This document shows, piece by piece, positions 24,317 to 33,033 of a DNA stretch of 64,000 bases (its first letter is position 1; each line of letters starts with the position of its first letter). Position numbers and translations under genes: made by a program. The notes beneath the pieces were generated by a model. That model searched no databases. It had not been told where the DNA came from and saw only the letters and a program-made list of their open reading frames with translations. Source of the DNA: Kineosporiaceae bacterium (GTDB taxonomy: Bacteria; Actinomycetota; Actinomycetes; Actinomycetales; Kineosporiaceae); assembly GCA_016713225.1 (NCBI GenBank), contig JADJPO010000002.1, positions 992,001-1,056,000 on the forward strand, read 5' to 3'.

Positions 24317-25036
24317 TCAGCCCGTCTCGACCACCCGGAACGCCTCGGCCAGGGCGCCCTGCGGCAGGTCGAACATGCCGGCGATCCGACGGCCCCACTC
24401 GGTGAGCATGCCGGTCAGGTCCTCGTGGTGGGAGGTCTGGCTGACGTGGGCACGCAGTGCGGCGAGCTTGCGCTCGAAGGTGTCGTCGATGCGCACCGGG
24501 TGGTCGGCGGCGGGGTCGGCCATCAGCCAGGCCTCCCGGACCGTCCACGGCTGCAGGCCCTCGTCGTCCAGCAGCTCGGGGTGGGCGAACGGGTTGCGGG
24601 CGGCGGGGTAGATCGCCCGGATGGTGGCCTCGCCGGCGGCCAGGTGATCGGGATGGCTGGCGCCGATCCGAGCCCAGTTGCGCTCCGGGCTGGGCATCAG
24701 CACCCGATCGGGGCGTACCTGGCGGATCACCCGGACGATGTCGCGCTGCAGCTCGTGGGTCGGTTCGAGCCAGCCGTCGCGGTACCCGTCCAGGAACCGG
24801 ACGTCGTGCACGCCGACCGCGGCGGCGGCGTCCCGCTGCTCCTTCTCGCGCAGTGCCGGCATCGCCTCACGCGGGGTGTCGTCGAAGCCGCCCTGCTCGC
24901 CGCGGGTGCACAGCAGGTAGGTCACCTCGATCCCGGCGTCGACCCAGCCGGCGATGGTGCCGGCCGCGCCGAAGTCCAGGTCATCGGGGTGCGCGGCCAC
25001 GCACAGCACACGGGTGACGTCGTTCAGAGGGGGCAT
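24317..25036 (-). CDS. PIG-L/LmbE family N-acetylglucosamine deacetylase-like protein
   Basis: The 239-residue protein carries the zinc-binding signature AHPDD near residue 14 and a second motif SHPDHLAAGEA near residue 128, which together form the deacetylase metal site. The family includes MshB (mycothiol synthesis), Mca (mycothiol S-conjugate amidase) and sugar-tailoring deacetylases. Length is somewhat shorter than MshB or Mca (about 290-300), so I do not assign either. The start is ATG 25036, preceded by a G-rich stretch that may bind ribosomes. It lies 40 bases after the AcoR-like gene on the same strand and might be read with it. Confidence 0.82.
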   Translation of the reverse strand: MPPLNDVTRVLCVAAHPDDLDFGAAGTIAGWVDAGIEVTYLLCTRGEQGGFDDTPREAMPALREKEQRDAAAAVGVHDVRFLDGYRDGWLEPTHELQRDIVRVIRQVRPDRVLMPSPERNWARIGASHPDHLAAGEATIRAIYPAARNPFAHPELLDDEGLQPWTVREAWLMADPAADHPVRIDDTFERKLAALRAHVSQTSHHEDLTGMLTEWGRRIAGMFDLPQGALAEAFRVVETG

Positions 25037-25076
25037 GGTGGCTGATCGTACGGGCGCTGACGGTGGCAGTGGGCTG

Positions 25077-26297
25077 TTACGTGCCGGCGGTGAGGACCTC
25101 GACCTGCACCCAGTCGGCGAACCGGTAGGGCCGGTGCGCCAGCACGCCGCCGAGGTGACGGCGCAACCGCGACATCTCGGCTCGTACGGTGACGGTGCGG
25201 GCGGCGTCCCCGAACAGGGCCTGGGCCAGGTCGGCGGCGCTACTGCCCGCGGGACGCTCCGCCAACGCGCGCAGCAGGTCGGCATGGCGGGGGCTGAGGG
25301 CGTGTTCCCAGGTGCCGCTGGGGGCCCGCACGATCAGCTGGGCGGGCCGGTGCCGCAGGTCGAGGACGACGCGGGTCGGTTCGGGCGAGCCGCCGGCGTC
25401 GTCCAGGGTGCGGATCAGCCAGCCGCCCGGGATCGGCTCGACCCGGCAGGCGCCGTAGGCGGGCAGCCAGGTGGTCTCGCCGTCCAGACCGTCGGGCAGC
25501 ATGATCCGGTCGGTCGGGGCCAGACCCGTGGCCGCCACCAGCCAGCCGTGCCGATCGGTCACCACGGCGCGCCCCTCGATCCGCGCCAGCATCGGTGCGG
25601 CGACCGCGCGCAGCCGCTCCAGCTCGGTGCGATGGTCCGCGCGCAACTGGTTCTGCGCCAGGTGGGCCACGGCGTCTACCAGGGCCAGCGTGCTGGCGTG
25701 CACGGTGGCCGCCGGGCCGGAGACGTCGACCACGCCGAGCAGCCGGCCCGACCGAGGGTCGTGCACCGGGGCGGCGGCGCAGGTCCACACGTGGTGGGTC
25801 CGCACGTAGTGTTCGGCCGAGTAGACCTGCACCGGACGCCGCGCCACCAGCGCGGTGCCGATCGCGTTGGTGCCGACGGTGTCCTCGTCCCAGGCGGCGC
25901 CCTCGACGAAACCCAGACTGTCGGCCCGGCGCCGCACCGCACTGCTGCCCTCGCGCCAGAGCACCCGGCCGTCGGCGCCGACCACCACCATGATGTGCAG
26001 CGCCTCGTCGGCGATCGAGGTCAGCCCGGCGCGCAAGGCCGGCAGGGCAGGCAGCAGCCCGCTGGTCTCGCGGTGCCGGTCGAGCTCCTCGGGGGCCAGC
26101 GGCGTGCGCTCCCCGCCCCGATCGGGGTCGACGCCGCGGCCGAGTGCCCGGCGCCAGGATTCGGCGATGACCGAGCGCGGGGGGCGCGGCGGCGTCCGGC
26201 CCGACAGCGTGGCCTCGTGCACCTGGGTGAGGGCGCGCGCATGGGCCCGCGGGTCGGCACCGGCGGGCAGGGCACTCTCGAGGCGGTTCGGGGGCAG
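25077..26297 (-). CDS. acoR: AcoR-like GAF-domain transcriptional regulator
   Basis: With the proposed start this is 406 residues. The N-terminus (IAESWRRALGRGVDPD) and the GAF domain (EDTVGTNAIGTAL, then HHVWTCAAAPVHDP) match the sensory half of AcoR, the acetoin-operon activator. The sigma-54-interacting AAA+ domain is absent. Instead there is a C-terminal winged-helix-like region (LSPRHADLLRALAERP, then TVRAEMSRLRRHLG). This is the usual actinobacterial version. The ORF's first GTG is 26222, but homology (ADPRAHARALTQVHEA) continues upstream. The only in-frame candidate there is CTG at 26297, which sits six bases behind a perfect GGAGG. Its place right after acoC implies control of the aco genes. 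Confidence 0.75.
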   Translation of the reverse strand: MPPNRLESALPAGADPRAHARALTQVHEATLSGRTPPRPPRSVIAESWRRALGRGVDPDRGGERTPLAPEELDRHRETSGLLPALPALRAGLTSIADEALHIMVVVGADGRVLWREGSSAVRRRADSLGFVEGAAWDEDTVGTNAIGTALVARRPVQVYSAEHYVRTHHVWTCAAAPVHDPRSGRLLGVVDVSGPAATVHASTLALVDAVAHLAQNQLRADHRTELERLRAVAAPMLARIEGRAVVTDRHGWLVAATGLAPTDRIMLPDGLDGETTWLPAYGACRVEPIPGGWLIRTLDDAGGSPEPTRVVLDLRHRPAQLIVRAPSGTWEHALSPRHADLLRALAERPAGSSAADLAQALFGDAARTVTVRAEMSRLRRHLGGVLAHRPYRFADWVQVEVLTAGT

Positions 26298-26348
26298 GGC
26301 TCACCTCCGGGTCGGTCCGTCCAGTGTGAGCCGGATCACCCTAATTGC

Positions 26349-27560
26349 CTAGAGTTGCGCCTCGATCACCTCCAGCACCCGGTGGGGGGCCTCCATGTGC
26401 AGCATGTGACCGGTGCCCGGCACCACGGTGATCGCCGGGTCGCCGTCCGGGCGTGAGGCGCCCTCGGGGATCGCGAGGATGACGTCCTTGTCGCCCCAGA
26501 GCACCCGCACCGGGATGCCCTGCCCGTCCAACGCCCGCAGCCGGACGGCGGTGTTGATCGCCTGGCCGTCGTCCTCGTCCAGCAGGATGCCGAGTGCGGC
26601 CTGCAGCGAGGTGGCGACGCCGTCCAGCCGCTTGTAGCGCAGCACATCGTCGACCAACTGGCGGGTGACCAGATCGGGATCGGCGAACAACTGTTGCAGC
26701 AACGGTTTCAGCTCCCGGCGCGAGGACGCCGCGGCGAACCCGCGCAGGTAGTCGGCGTTCACACCGTCAGCCGGGCCGGGCCGGCCCGAGCCGAGGCCGG
26801 CCGGAGCGATCAGCGTCAGTGACGCCACCCGACGCGGGGATCTCGCCGCCGCCTCGGCGACCACCGCACCTCCCAGGGAGTGCCCCACCAGGTGCACCGG
26901 GCGGTCCTCCGGCGCCACGGCCTCCAGCACCGCGAGCACTGCCGCGCCCAGTTCGGCCAGGCTCGCGCCCTCGGCGAGGGTCTTGGACGACGCCCCGTGC
27001 CCGGGTAGGTCGAGGGCGTAGACCGCCCGGGACGCCGACGCGTCCGTGGGTGGGTTGGCCAGTGGTTCCTGGACGAACAGCCAGGAGGCCCGGTCGCCGC
27101 CGAAGCCGTGCACCATGACCACGACCTGCTCGGCATCGGTGGTGGTGCCGACCCCGGCGTAGCTGACGGTGTGCCGGCCGGAGGCCACCGTGGCGATCTC
27201 GGGTCCGGCGTCCTCGTCCTCACCCGAGGCGATGGCCGCTGCCAGGTCGGCCAGCTCGGCGCTCGCCAGCTCGGCCGCGGCCGTCACCGCGGCGTCGTCC
27301 ACCTCGGCCGGGGCCACCAGGGCGATCACCCCGCTGACCGGGATGTCCTGGCGGGGTTGGGCGATGAGGCGGCGGACGACGCCCTCGGCGGACGATTCGA
27401 GCGTGCCGGCGATCTTCTCCGTCTCGATGTCGGCCAGATCATCGCCCAGGGCCACGGAATCGCCCTCGGCGACGATCCAGTCGACGACCTTGCCGACCTT
27501 CATCGACAGGCCCCACTTGGGCATCGTGACCGGCTGGATCCGCGGGTCGGGGAACTCCAT
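26349..27560 (-). CDS. acoC: Acetoin dehydrogenase E2 component (lipoyl domain fused to alpha/beta hydrolase)
   Basis: This 403-residue protein has an N-terminal lipoyl domain (about residues 8-85) with the lipoylated Lys49 in DIETEKIAG. An acidic Ala-rich linker and an alpha/beta-hydrolase fold (about 130-400) follow, with the nucleophile elbow VGHSLGG and late His in GTGHMLHME. This architecture, with a hydrolase domain in place of the usual CoA acyltransferase core, is that of AcoC in acetoin cleavage systems. It takes the acetyl group produced by AcoA/AcoB onto lipoate and yields acetyl-CoA. It lies nine bases after acoB. No E3 (lipoamide dehydrogenase) gene is present, so a general one must serve. 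Confidence 0.87.
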   Translation of the reverse strand: MEFPDPRIQPVTMPKWGLSMKVGKVVDWIVAEGDSVALGDDLADIETEKIAGTLESSAEGVVRRLIAQPRQDIPVSGVIALVAPAEVDDAAVTAAAELASAELADLAAAIASGEDEDAGPEIATVASGRHTVSYAGVGTTTDAEQVVVMVHGFGGDRASWLFVQEPLANPPTDASASRAVYALDLPGHGASSKTLAEGASLAELGAAVLAVLEAVAPEDRPVHLVGHSLGGAVVAEAAARSPRRVASLTLIAPAGLGSGRPGPADGVNADYLRGFAAASSRRELKPLLQQLFADPDLVTRQLVDDVLRYKRLDGVATSLQAALGILLDEDDGQAINTAVRLRALDGQGIPVRVLWGDKDVILAIPEGASRPDGDPAITVVPGTGHMLHMEAPHRVLEVIEAQL

Positions 27561-27568
27561 GTCCGCGC

Positions 27569-28582
27569 CTACCGGGTCCAGCCGGCGACGGACTTGACCG
27601 CGTTGACCACGCGCTGGGCGTCCGGGATGAACAGGTCCTCCAAGGCGTCGGCGAACGGTACCGGGGTGTGCGGCGCGGTGACCATCTCGATCGGGGCCTG
27701 CAATGACGAGAACGCCTGCTGCGCCACCAGTGCCGAGATGTCGGTGGCGATGTTGCAGCGCGGCGTCGCCTCGTCGACCACCACCAGGCGGCCGGTGTTC
27801 TCGACGCTCTCGAGAATCGTGTCGACGTCCAGGGGTGAGGTGGTGCGCAGGTCGATCACCTCGGCCTCGATGCCGGCGGCGGCCAGCTCGGAGGCCGCCT
27901 CGAGGCTGGTGTGCACCATGCGCCCGAGGGTCACGATGGTCACGTCACCCCCCTCGCGGACGACGTTGGCCTCGCCGAACGGGATCGCGTAGGACTCCTC
28001 GGGTACCTCACCGGCGAGGTCGTAGAGCGCCTTGTGCTCGCAGAAGATGACCGGGTCGTCGTCCCGGATCGCTTGGATCAGAAGGCCCTTGGCGTCGTAC
28101 GGGGTGGCCGGGGTGACCACCTTCAGGCCGGGGATGTGGGTGAACACCGGGTAGAGGCACTGGGAGTGCTGGGCCGCGGCCCGCAGCCCGGCGCCGTACA
28201 TCGTGCGCACCACCACCGGGGTGACCGCCTTGCCGCCGAACATGTACCGGAACTTGGCGGCCTGGTTGAAGATCTGGTCGAAGCAGACGCCCATGAAGTC
28301 GATGAACATCAGCTCGGCCACCGGGCGCATGCCACGGGTGGCGGCGCCGACCGCGGCGCCGATGAAGGCCGACTCACTGATCGGGGTGTCCAGCACCCGG
28401 CCCGGGAACTTGTGATAGAGCCCCTTGGTGACCCCGAGGACGCCGCCCCAGGCGTCCTCCTCACCGGGGCTGCCGGCGCCGCCGGCGTTGTCCTCGCCCA
28501 TGACGATCACGCTGGGGTCGCGTTCCATCTCCTGGGCCAGGGCCTCGTTGATCGCCTCGCGGTAGGTGATGCTGCGTGCCAT
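27569..28582 (-). CDS. acoB: Acetoin dehydrogenase E1 beta subunit
   Basis: The 337-residue protein is a thiamine-diphosphate-dependent 2-oxoacid dehydrogenase beta chain. Conserved parts include VIMGEDNAG near the N-terminus, the catalytic acidic region with PVAELMFIDFMG, and the C-terminal VVDEATPRCN. The beta subunit pairs with AcoA to form the acetoin-cleaving E1 that gives acetaldehyde and hydroxyethyl-ThDP. By sequence alone it could serve a branched-chain or pyruvate complex; linkage to acoX and the hydrolase-type acoC makes acetoin the best assignment. The start is ATG 28582 with GAAGGGA upstream. Confidence 0.87.
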   Translation of the reverse strand: MARSITYREAINEALAQEMERDPSVIVMGEDNAGGAGSPGEEDAWGGVLGVTKGLYHKFPGRVLDTPISESAFIGAAVGAATRGMRPVAELMFIDFMGVCFDQIFNQAAKFRYMFGGKAVTPVVVRTMYGAGLRAAAQHSQCLYPVFTHIPGLKVVTPATPYDAKGLLIQAIRDDDPVIFCEHKALYDLAGEVPEESYAIPFGEANVVREGGDVTIVTLGRMVHTSLEAASELAAAGIEAEVIDLRTTSPLDVDTILESVENTGRLVVVDEATPRCNIATDISALVAQQAFSSLQAPIEMVTAPHTPVPFADALEDLFIPDAQRVVNAVKSVAGWTR

Positions 28583-28601
28583 CGCTGGAATCCCTTCTCT
28601 G

Positions 28602-28625
28602 GCAGAATCGAGGTCAGAATCGAGG
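28602..28625. repeat. Tandem 12-bp duplication between acoA and acoB
   Basis: The unit AGAATCGAGGTC occurs twice in direct succession in the gap between acoA and acoB. It lies just after the acoA stop and before the acoB ribosome site, and adds spacing without coding function. Confidence 0.85.
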
Positions 28626-29615
28626 TCAGTAGGAGATGTAGACGTCGGTGGTCAGGTCGTCCGGCCCGGGTTTCGGGTCGGACTTGGCCTTGGCGACGGC
28701 GTTCTCGATCAGGGCGGCCACGTCGGCGTCCACCGCGGCCAACGCCTGCTCACCGACCCGGCCGTCACCGGTGACGGTGGCCCGGAAGCGCAGCAGGCAG
28801 TCGAGGTGCTCGCGGGCCTGGCTCACCTCGTCGGCGCGGTACTTCTGCTGGTCGCCCTCGAAGTGGCCGAAGTAGCGGGTGAACTTCATCTCGATCAGGG
28901 TCGGCCCGCCCCCGGCCCGGGCGCGGGCGATGGCCTCACCGGCCGCCTCGTGGACGGCGAAGAAGTCGAACCCGTCGACGATGACGCCCGGCATGCCGAA
29001 GGCCGCGGCCCGGTCGGCGATGTTGTCGCTGGCCACCGACCAGGTGGACGACGTGGTCTCGGCGTAGCCATTGTTCTCGGCCACGAACACCGCCGGCAGG
29101 TTCCACACCGCGGCCAGGTTCAGCGCCTCGAGCGTGGTGCCCTGGTTGGAGGCGCCGTCGCCGAAGAACGCCACACCGACACCGCCCTGGCCCGCGAAGC
29201 GAGCCGCCAGTGCGGTGCCGCAGATGAGCGGCGGGCCACCCCCGACGATGCCGTTGGCGCCGAGCATGCCCTTGGACAGGTCGGCGATGTGCATCGAGCC
29301 GCCCTTGCCGCGGCAGGTCCCGGTGACCTTGCCGTAGATCTCGGCCATCATGCCGGTCGGGTCGACACCCTTGGCGATGCAGTGGCCGTGCCCGCGGTGG
29401 GTCGAGGCAATGGCGTCGCGGTCGTCCAGGTGCATGCAGACGCCGGCGGCGCTGGCCTCCTCGCCGGCGTACAGGTGCACGAAGCCGGGGATGTCGCCGG
29501 TGGCGAACTCGGCGTGCACCCGCTCCTCGAACTCGCGGATGGTCCGCATGATGCGGTAGGCCTCGAGTAGCCGTTCACTGCTCAAACCCGTTGTACTGGG
29601 CATGGTCTCGGTCAT
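28626..29615 (-). CDS. acoA: Acetoin dehydrogenase E1 alpha subunit
   Basis: This 329-residue thiamine-diphosphate enzyme alpha chain has the E1 signature: GHGHCIAKG near residue 75, RGKGGSMHIAD, and the ThDP/Mg motif GDGASNQGT followed by AENNGYAETT. These residues bind the diphosphate and magnesium. It forms E1 with AcoB. The ATG at 29615 overlaps the acoX stop (ATGA) and has GGAG upstream; the longer open frame before it shadows acoX. The order acoX-acoA-acoB-acoC is the classic acetoin operon order, which argues against a pyruvate dehydrogenase assignment. Confidence 0.88.
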   Translation of the reverse strand: MTETMPSTTGLSSERLLEAYRIMRTIREFEERVHAEFATGDIPGFVHLYAGEEASAAGVCMHLDDRDAIASTHRGHGHCIAKGVDPTGMMAEIYGKVTGTCRGKGGSMHIADLSKGMLGANGIVGGGPPLICGTALAARFAGQGGVGVAFFGDGASNQGTTLEALNLAAVWNLPAVFVAENNGYAETTSSTWSVASDNIADRAAAFGMPGVIVDGFDFFAVHEAAGEAIARARAGGGPTLIEMKFTRYFGHFEGDQQKYRADEVSQAREHLDCLLRFRATVTGDGRVGEQALAAVDADVAALIENAVAKAKSDPKPGPDDLTTDVYISY

Positions 29616-30673
29616 GATCGCTCCTGAGATGTCGGTGGCGGGGTGCGCAACAGGCCCTCGCGGGCGGCGGCGGCCATCACGGCGGCGATGTCGACGATCC
29701 GGGGTCCGTGGGCGGACAGTTCGACCACCGGCGGGTCGCGGCCGGGGGCGAAGGTCAGCTCGCGCTCGCCGTCCACCGCGATGGTGCCGCGGTCGGTCTC
29801 GATCGGGATCCGCTCGCCCCGGGCCATCGGACGCCAGTCGCTCACCCCCACCGGCAGCACCAGTCCCGGCGCGATCGGGGCCTGGACGATGACGCGGGCT
29901 CGGGCGGGTGGGCACAGCCGCAGCGCCACGCCGTCCGGGCTGCTGCGGGGGCTGGGGCAGAGCAGGCCGGGGATCGACGACAGGCCGATGCCATCGGGCT
30001 CGGCGAAGGTGACGTACAGCTCGGTGAGCACGGTCGGGTCCCACAGGGCACGAGCACCGACGTCGCTGGTCCGGGCGACCGCGACGTCGACCAGCGCGTT
30101 CTCGGTGCGCAGCTCACCCGTCCCGGGGCGCCGCGCGCTGACCTGCAGCGTGGCGGCGCGGCGGGTGCCGTCGTCCGCCGAGACCGCTCCGGTGGCGACC
30201 AGTGCGGCGGCCAGGCCTGCGACGGTGGCCTCGCGCATCTGCGGGAAGGCGTTGTTGGTGCCGGTCGACAACGGCAGCAGCGGGACGTCGCCGCAGGCAC
30301 CCGCGGCGACCCGGGCCGTGCCGTCGCCGCCGAGGCAGATCAACGCCGTGGCGCCGCGGGTGATCATCTCGCGGATCAGGGCCACCGAGTCGGTGGCGGT
30401 CTGACTGTGGGCGGGCAGTTCGACGAACTCGACCTCGGGCCAGGGCGGGGTGCCGGCATGGGCCTGCAGGGCGCGCAGGACGGCGGCGCTGATGCCGCCG
30501 ACATCGGTCGACATGAGCACCTTGGGCAGCCCGACCACCGCTGCCGCGGTGAGGATCCGCTGGATCATGTTGGCCTTCTCGGCCGTCGGGAAGACGGATG
30601 CCTTGGCCACCAACCGCCGAATGTCCCGCCCGGACATCGGGTTGGCCACGATGCCGAGGGCCACCTCACCCAT
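29612..30673 (-). CDS. acoX: AcoX, ATP-NAD kinase-like protein of the acetoin operon
   Basis: The 353-residue product matches the AcoX family within the NAD/diacylglycerol-kinase superfamily. It starts GIVANPMSGRDIRRLVA, has the nucleotide-binding LICLGGDGTARVA (about residues 97-108), then LPLSTGTNNAFP. In other bacteria acoX is the first gene of acetoin operons but its reaction is unproven; sequence suggests phosphorylation of a nucleotide or cofactor. The start is ATG 30673. A CATGCT hexamer six bases upstream could be a leaderless -10, and no Shine-Dalgarno is seen. The 130 bases upstream contain a hairpin at 30753-30815, which more likely terminates the preceding aminotransferase gene. 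Confidence 0.87.
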   Translation of the reverse strand: MGEVALGIVANPMSGRDIRRLVAKASVFPTAEKANMIQRILTAAAVVGLPKVLMSTDVGGISAAVLRALQAHAGTPPWPEVEFVELPAHSQTATDSVALIREMITRGATALICLGGDGTARVAAGACGDVPLLPLSTGTNNAFPQMREATVAGLAAALVATGAVSADDGTRRAATLQVSARRPGTGELRTENALVDVAVARTSDVGARALWDPTVLTELYVTFAEPDGIGLSSIPGLLCPSPRSSPDGVALRLCPPARARVIVQAPIAPGLVLPVGVSDWRPMARGERIPIETDRGTIAVDGERELTFAPGRDPPVVELSAHGPRIVDIAAVMAAAAREGLLRTPPPTSQERS

Positions 30674-30752
30674 GCGGTGAGCATGACCTGGGTCACACCG
30701 GTGACATCAGGGTTGCCGAAGGTTGCAACGCGAAGGCGCACCCCTCGCCCAT

Positions 30753-30815
30753 GATCACCGTTGGATCGCCGTTTGTTCCGGCTCACCCGGTACGGACTGC
30801 GAGCTAACGGTGATC
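30753..30815. terminator. Inverted repeat downstream of the aminotransferase gene
   Basis: GATCACCGTT (30753-30762) and AACGGTGATC (30806-30815) are perfect 10-base inverted arms. The right arm overlaps the stop codon of the minus-strand aminotransferase gene (30804), and the hairpin lies between it and acoX. This suggests termination of the first transcript before the aco operon. The arms again carry the GATCA core. Confidence 0.5.
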
Positions 30816-32030
30816 TTCGAGGTGGAGGTCGGGATACCGAGCGGCGAAGGCCTCGGCGAGGGCGTGGACGCCGCGCACCAGGTCGTCCTCGCCGTAGTAG
30901 GCGAAGCTGAGTCGCAGGCAGTCGCGGAATCCGCTGTCCGTCGAGAACTTCGCCCCCGGCTGGAATGCAGCGCCCCGCGCCACGGCGAGGGGGCGTACGG
31001 CCCCGGTGTCGACCTCGGGCGGGAAGCGCAGCCAGAAGAAATAGCCGCCGTCCGGGGTGCGCCACGAGACCGGGCCGGCCGACGTGATCGTGCCGCCGGT
31101 CGGATCGGGTGAGCCGAACGCGGTCCGCAGCGCGTCGTCCATCACGGCGACTCGTGCCGCATAGATCGTGCGCAGCCGGTCGAGGTAGGTCAGTGCGGTC
31201 CCGTCCTGCAGCATCGCGGTCACGATGGGGGCGGCGAACGGGTTCAGCCCGCCACCGCTGACCAGCGTCCCGTACCCCTCGAGCCGGGCCAGGATCGGCT
31301 CGGCGGCCTGAACCCAGCCCAGTCGCAGCCCCGGCGCGAGGATCTTCGAGAACGTCCCGAGGCAGATCACCACGTTCGAATCCAGCCACGCACAACAGGA
31401 CGGCGGCGGCTCCTCGCCGTAGGACAGCAGGTGGTACACCTCGTCGGCGACCAGCAGGCTGCCGTGCCGGGCGATCAGCTCGACGATCTCGGCCCGCCGG
31501 GTCGCGGACGTCGTGATGCCGGTGGGGTTGGCGTAGGTGGGCACCGTGTAGACGAAGGCGGGGCGATGCTCGATCAGCGCAGCGGCGAGTGCGTCGGGCA
31601 GCAGGCCGTCGTCGTCCATCGGCAGCCCGACCACACGTAACCCGTGGTCGGCGAAGATGTTCCGAGCCAAGAAGTAGGTCGGGTCCTCGACCAGGACGAC
31701 GTCGCCCGGTCGGGTCAGCGCGGCGCAGCACCAGTCGATCGCCTGCGAGTTACCGTTCGAGATGATCATCAGTTCAGGGTCCACAGGTGCCCCGTACCGC
31801 GGGGCCAGCGAGTCCGCGAGTGCGACCCGCAGTGCGCCGTCACCACGCTCGATGCCGTACTGGAGCTGAAACGGCGGCACGGGGGCAGCGCTCAGGGCGC
31901 GGCGGAACTCCTCGACCGGCAGCAGGACATCCTGCGGCTGACCGATGCCGAGGTCGACCACGCCGGGCTCGCCCCACAGTTGGCTGGTCTGCGACATGAG
32001 GCGGCGCCGCACGTCGTCCGGGACGGTCAT
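30804..32030 (-). CDS. PLP-dependent aminotransferase, class I/II
   Basis: This 408-residue fold-type I enzyme has the Schiff-base lysine in LGTFSKILAPGLRLGW (about residue 236). The conserved YANPTG (about residue 170) and ADEVYHLL contain the PLP-contacting Asp and Tyr. The C-terminal FSFAYYG-like and PGAKF elements match the 2-aminoadipate/valine-pyruvate-type subgroup. The amino-group donor and acceptor cannot be deduced. The start is ATG 32030, seven bases behind TAGCGT. It lies ten bases after the LCM methyltransferase gene but seems to have its own promoter, and so may or may not share its function. Confidence 0.85.
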   Translation of the reverse strand: MTVPDDVRRRLMSQTSQLWGEPGVVDLGIGQPQDVLLPVEEFRRALSAAPVPPFQLQYGIERGDGALRVALADSLAPRYGAPVDPELMIISNGNSQAIDWCCAALTRPGDVVLVEDPTYFLARNIFADHGLRVVGLPMDDDGLLPDALAAALIEHRPAFVYTVPTYANPTGITTSATRRAEIVELIARHGSLLVADEVYHLLSYGEEPPPSCCAWLDSNVVICLGTFSKILAPGLRLGWVQAAEPILARLEGYGTLVSGGGLNPFAAPIVTAMLQDGTALTYLDRLRTIYAARVAVMDDALRTAFGSPDPTGGTITSAGPVSWRTPDGGYFFWLRFPPEVDTGAVRPLAVARGAAFQPGAKFSTDSGFRDCLRLSFAYYGEDDLVRGVHALAEAFAARYPDLHLEDHR

Positions 32031-32037
32031 GCCGCGA

Positions 32038-32043
32038 ACGCTA
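32038..32043 (-). promoter_or_regulatory. -10 element for a leaderless aminotransferase transcript, overlapping a stop codon
   Basis: On the minus strand TAGCGT is followed by seven bases and ATG 32030. Its first three bases are also the TAG stop codon of the upstream methyltransferase gene, so the promoter lies inside the end of that gene. Confidence 0.55.
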
Positions 32044-32976
32044 GGGCATGCTCACGTCGCCGGAGGGGTCGGCGAAGAGGATCGACCAGATGGACAGCAC
32101 CTGTGAGCGCAGCACCGGTGTGCGGTCGACGAGCGGCAACGCGAGGGCGTGCACCGGGCCGCGACCGCGCGGCGGGTGCAGGCGCCGAACGTGCGCCACC
32201 CCCGGCAGCCGGCTCAGCGCGGCGGCCTCGGTGTCATCCAGCCACCAGAGCATGGCCGGCGGCGGGAACGAGTGCTCCGGCCCGGGGTCGGCGTCCTCGG
32301 TGTCCTCGGTGTCCTTGGCCTGATGCGCAGCGTGGCGGCTGAGGTGTTGGCGTTGGCCGACGGCGGTGGCGCGGGTGGCCCAGCGGGGGACGCCGTCGAG
32401 CAGCAGGTGCGCCCCCGGGATGTGCGCGGCCAGGCGTCTGATCAGCGTGTGGACGTCGCCGCGCGGCAGGTACATCAGCAGGCCCTGGGCCGTGATCAGG
32501 ACATCGCAGGGATCGGCCTGTTCGTCGCGCAGCTCGTGCATCCAGCCCTCGTCCAGGGCGGACGTGGCGATCTCGCGGCGGCGTTCGTGGCGTGGCAACA
32601 CCTGGCGCTGCACCACTGCAGACTCGGGCAGGTCGACACTCACCCAGTGCACGCGGCCGTCGTCCACGCGCCAGAACTGAGTCTCGAGTCCTTCACCGAG
32701 GGCCACCACCGTGCCCCCGGGGTGCGCGGTCATGAACGAGCGGATCTGCTCGTCGAAGGTCCGGGCGCGCAGACCCTGCCATTGCGCACGCCGGACGCCG
32801 CGTCCCAACCGCTGCGCGAAGGGGTAGTCGAGGCGATCGATGAGCTCGATGGCGAGCGGGTCGCTCAGCACGCTGTCCGGGCGGGACGCCTCCTGGGCGC
32901 GGAAGTAGAGCGTCCACAGCAGTGTCTCGGGCACGCCGGTGAGGGTGACCGGGATGCGCTCGGACCGTGACGGCAC
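32041..32976 (-). CDS. LCM-family (PF04072-like) SAM-dependent methyltransferase
   Basis: This 311-residue protein has the leucine carboxyl methyltransferase-like layout common in actinobacteria. Its N-terminal region reads TLYFRAQEASRPDSVLSDP, the AdoMet-binding strand VVALGEGLETQFWRVD is at about residues 88-103, and a second motif is VLITAQGLLMYLP. Methyl acceptors in this family include small polyketides, though mycobacterial members are mostly uncharacterised. A run of TED repeats (residues about 222-228) is an acidic insertion. The start is GTG 32976; GGTGGG just before it may bind ribosomes. Upstream are three GTGATCAC octamers, possibly regulatory. Confidence 0.8.
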   Translation of the reverse strand: MPSRSERIPVTLTGVPETLLWTLYFRAQEASRPDSVLSDPLAIELIDRLDYPFAQRLGRGVRRAQWQGLRARTFDEQIRSFMTAHPGGTVVALGEGLETQFWRVDDGRVHWVSVDLPESAVVQRQVLPRHERRREIATSALDEGWMHELRDEQADPCDVLITAQGLLMYLPRGDVHTLIRRLAAHIPGAHLLLDGVPRWATRATAVGQRQHLSRHAAHQAKDTEDTEDADPGPEHSFPPPAMLWWLDDTEAAALSRLPGVAHVRRLHPPRGRGPVHALALPLVDRTPVLRSQVLSIWSILFADPSGDVSMP

Positions 32977-33033
32977 CCCACCTTCTTACCGTGATCATCG
33001 TGAGATCGCAGGTTGCCTCGCCTCCGGCGGGTC

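Noticed and set aside
26222..26304. GTG at 26304 as the start of the AcoR-like gene
   Set aside because: It is in a different reading frame from the GAF-domain protein and leads into a shadow frame.
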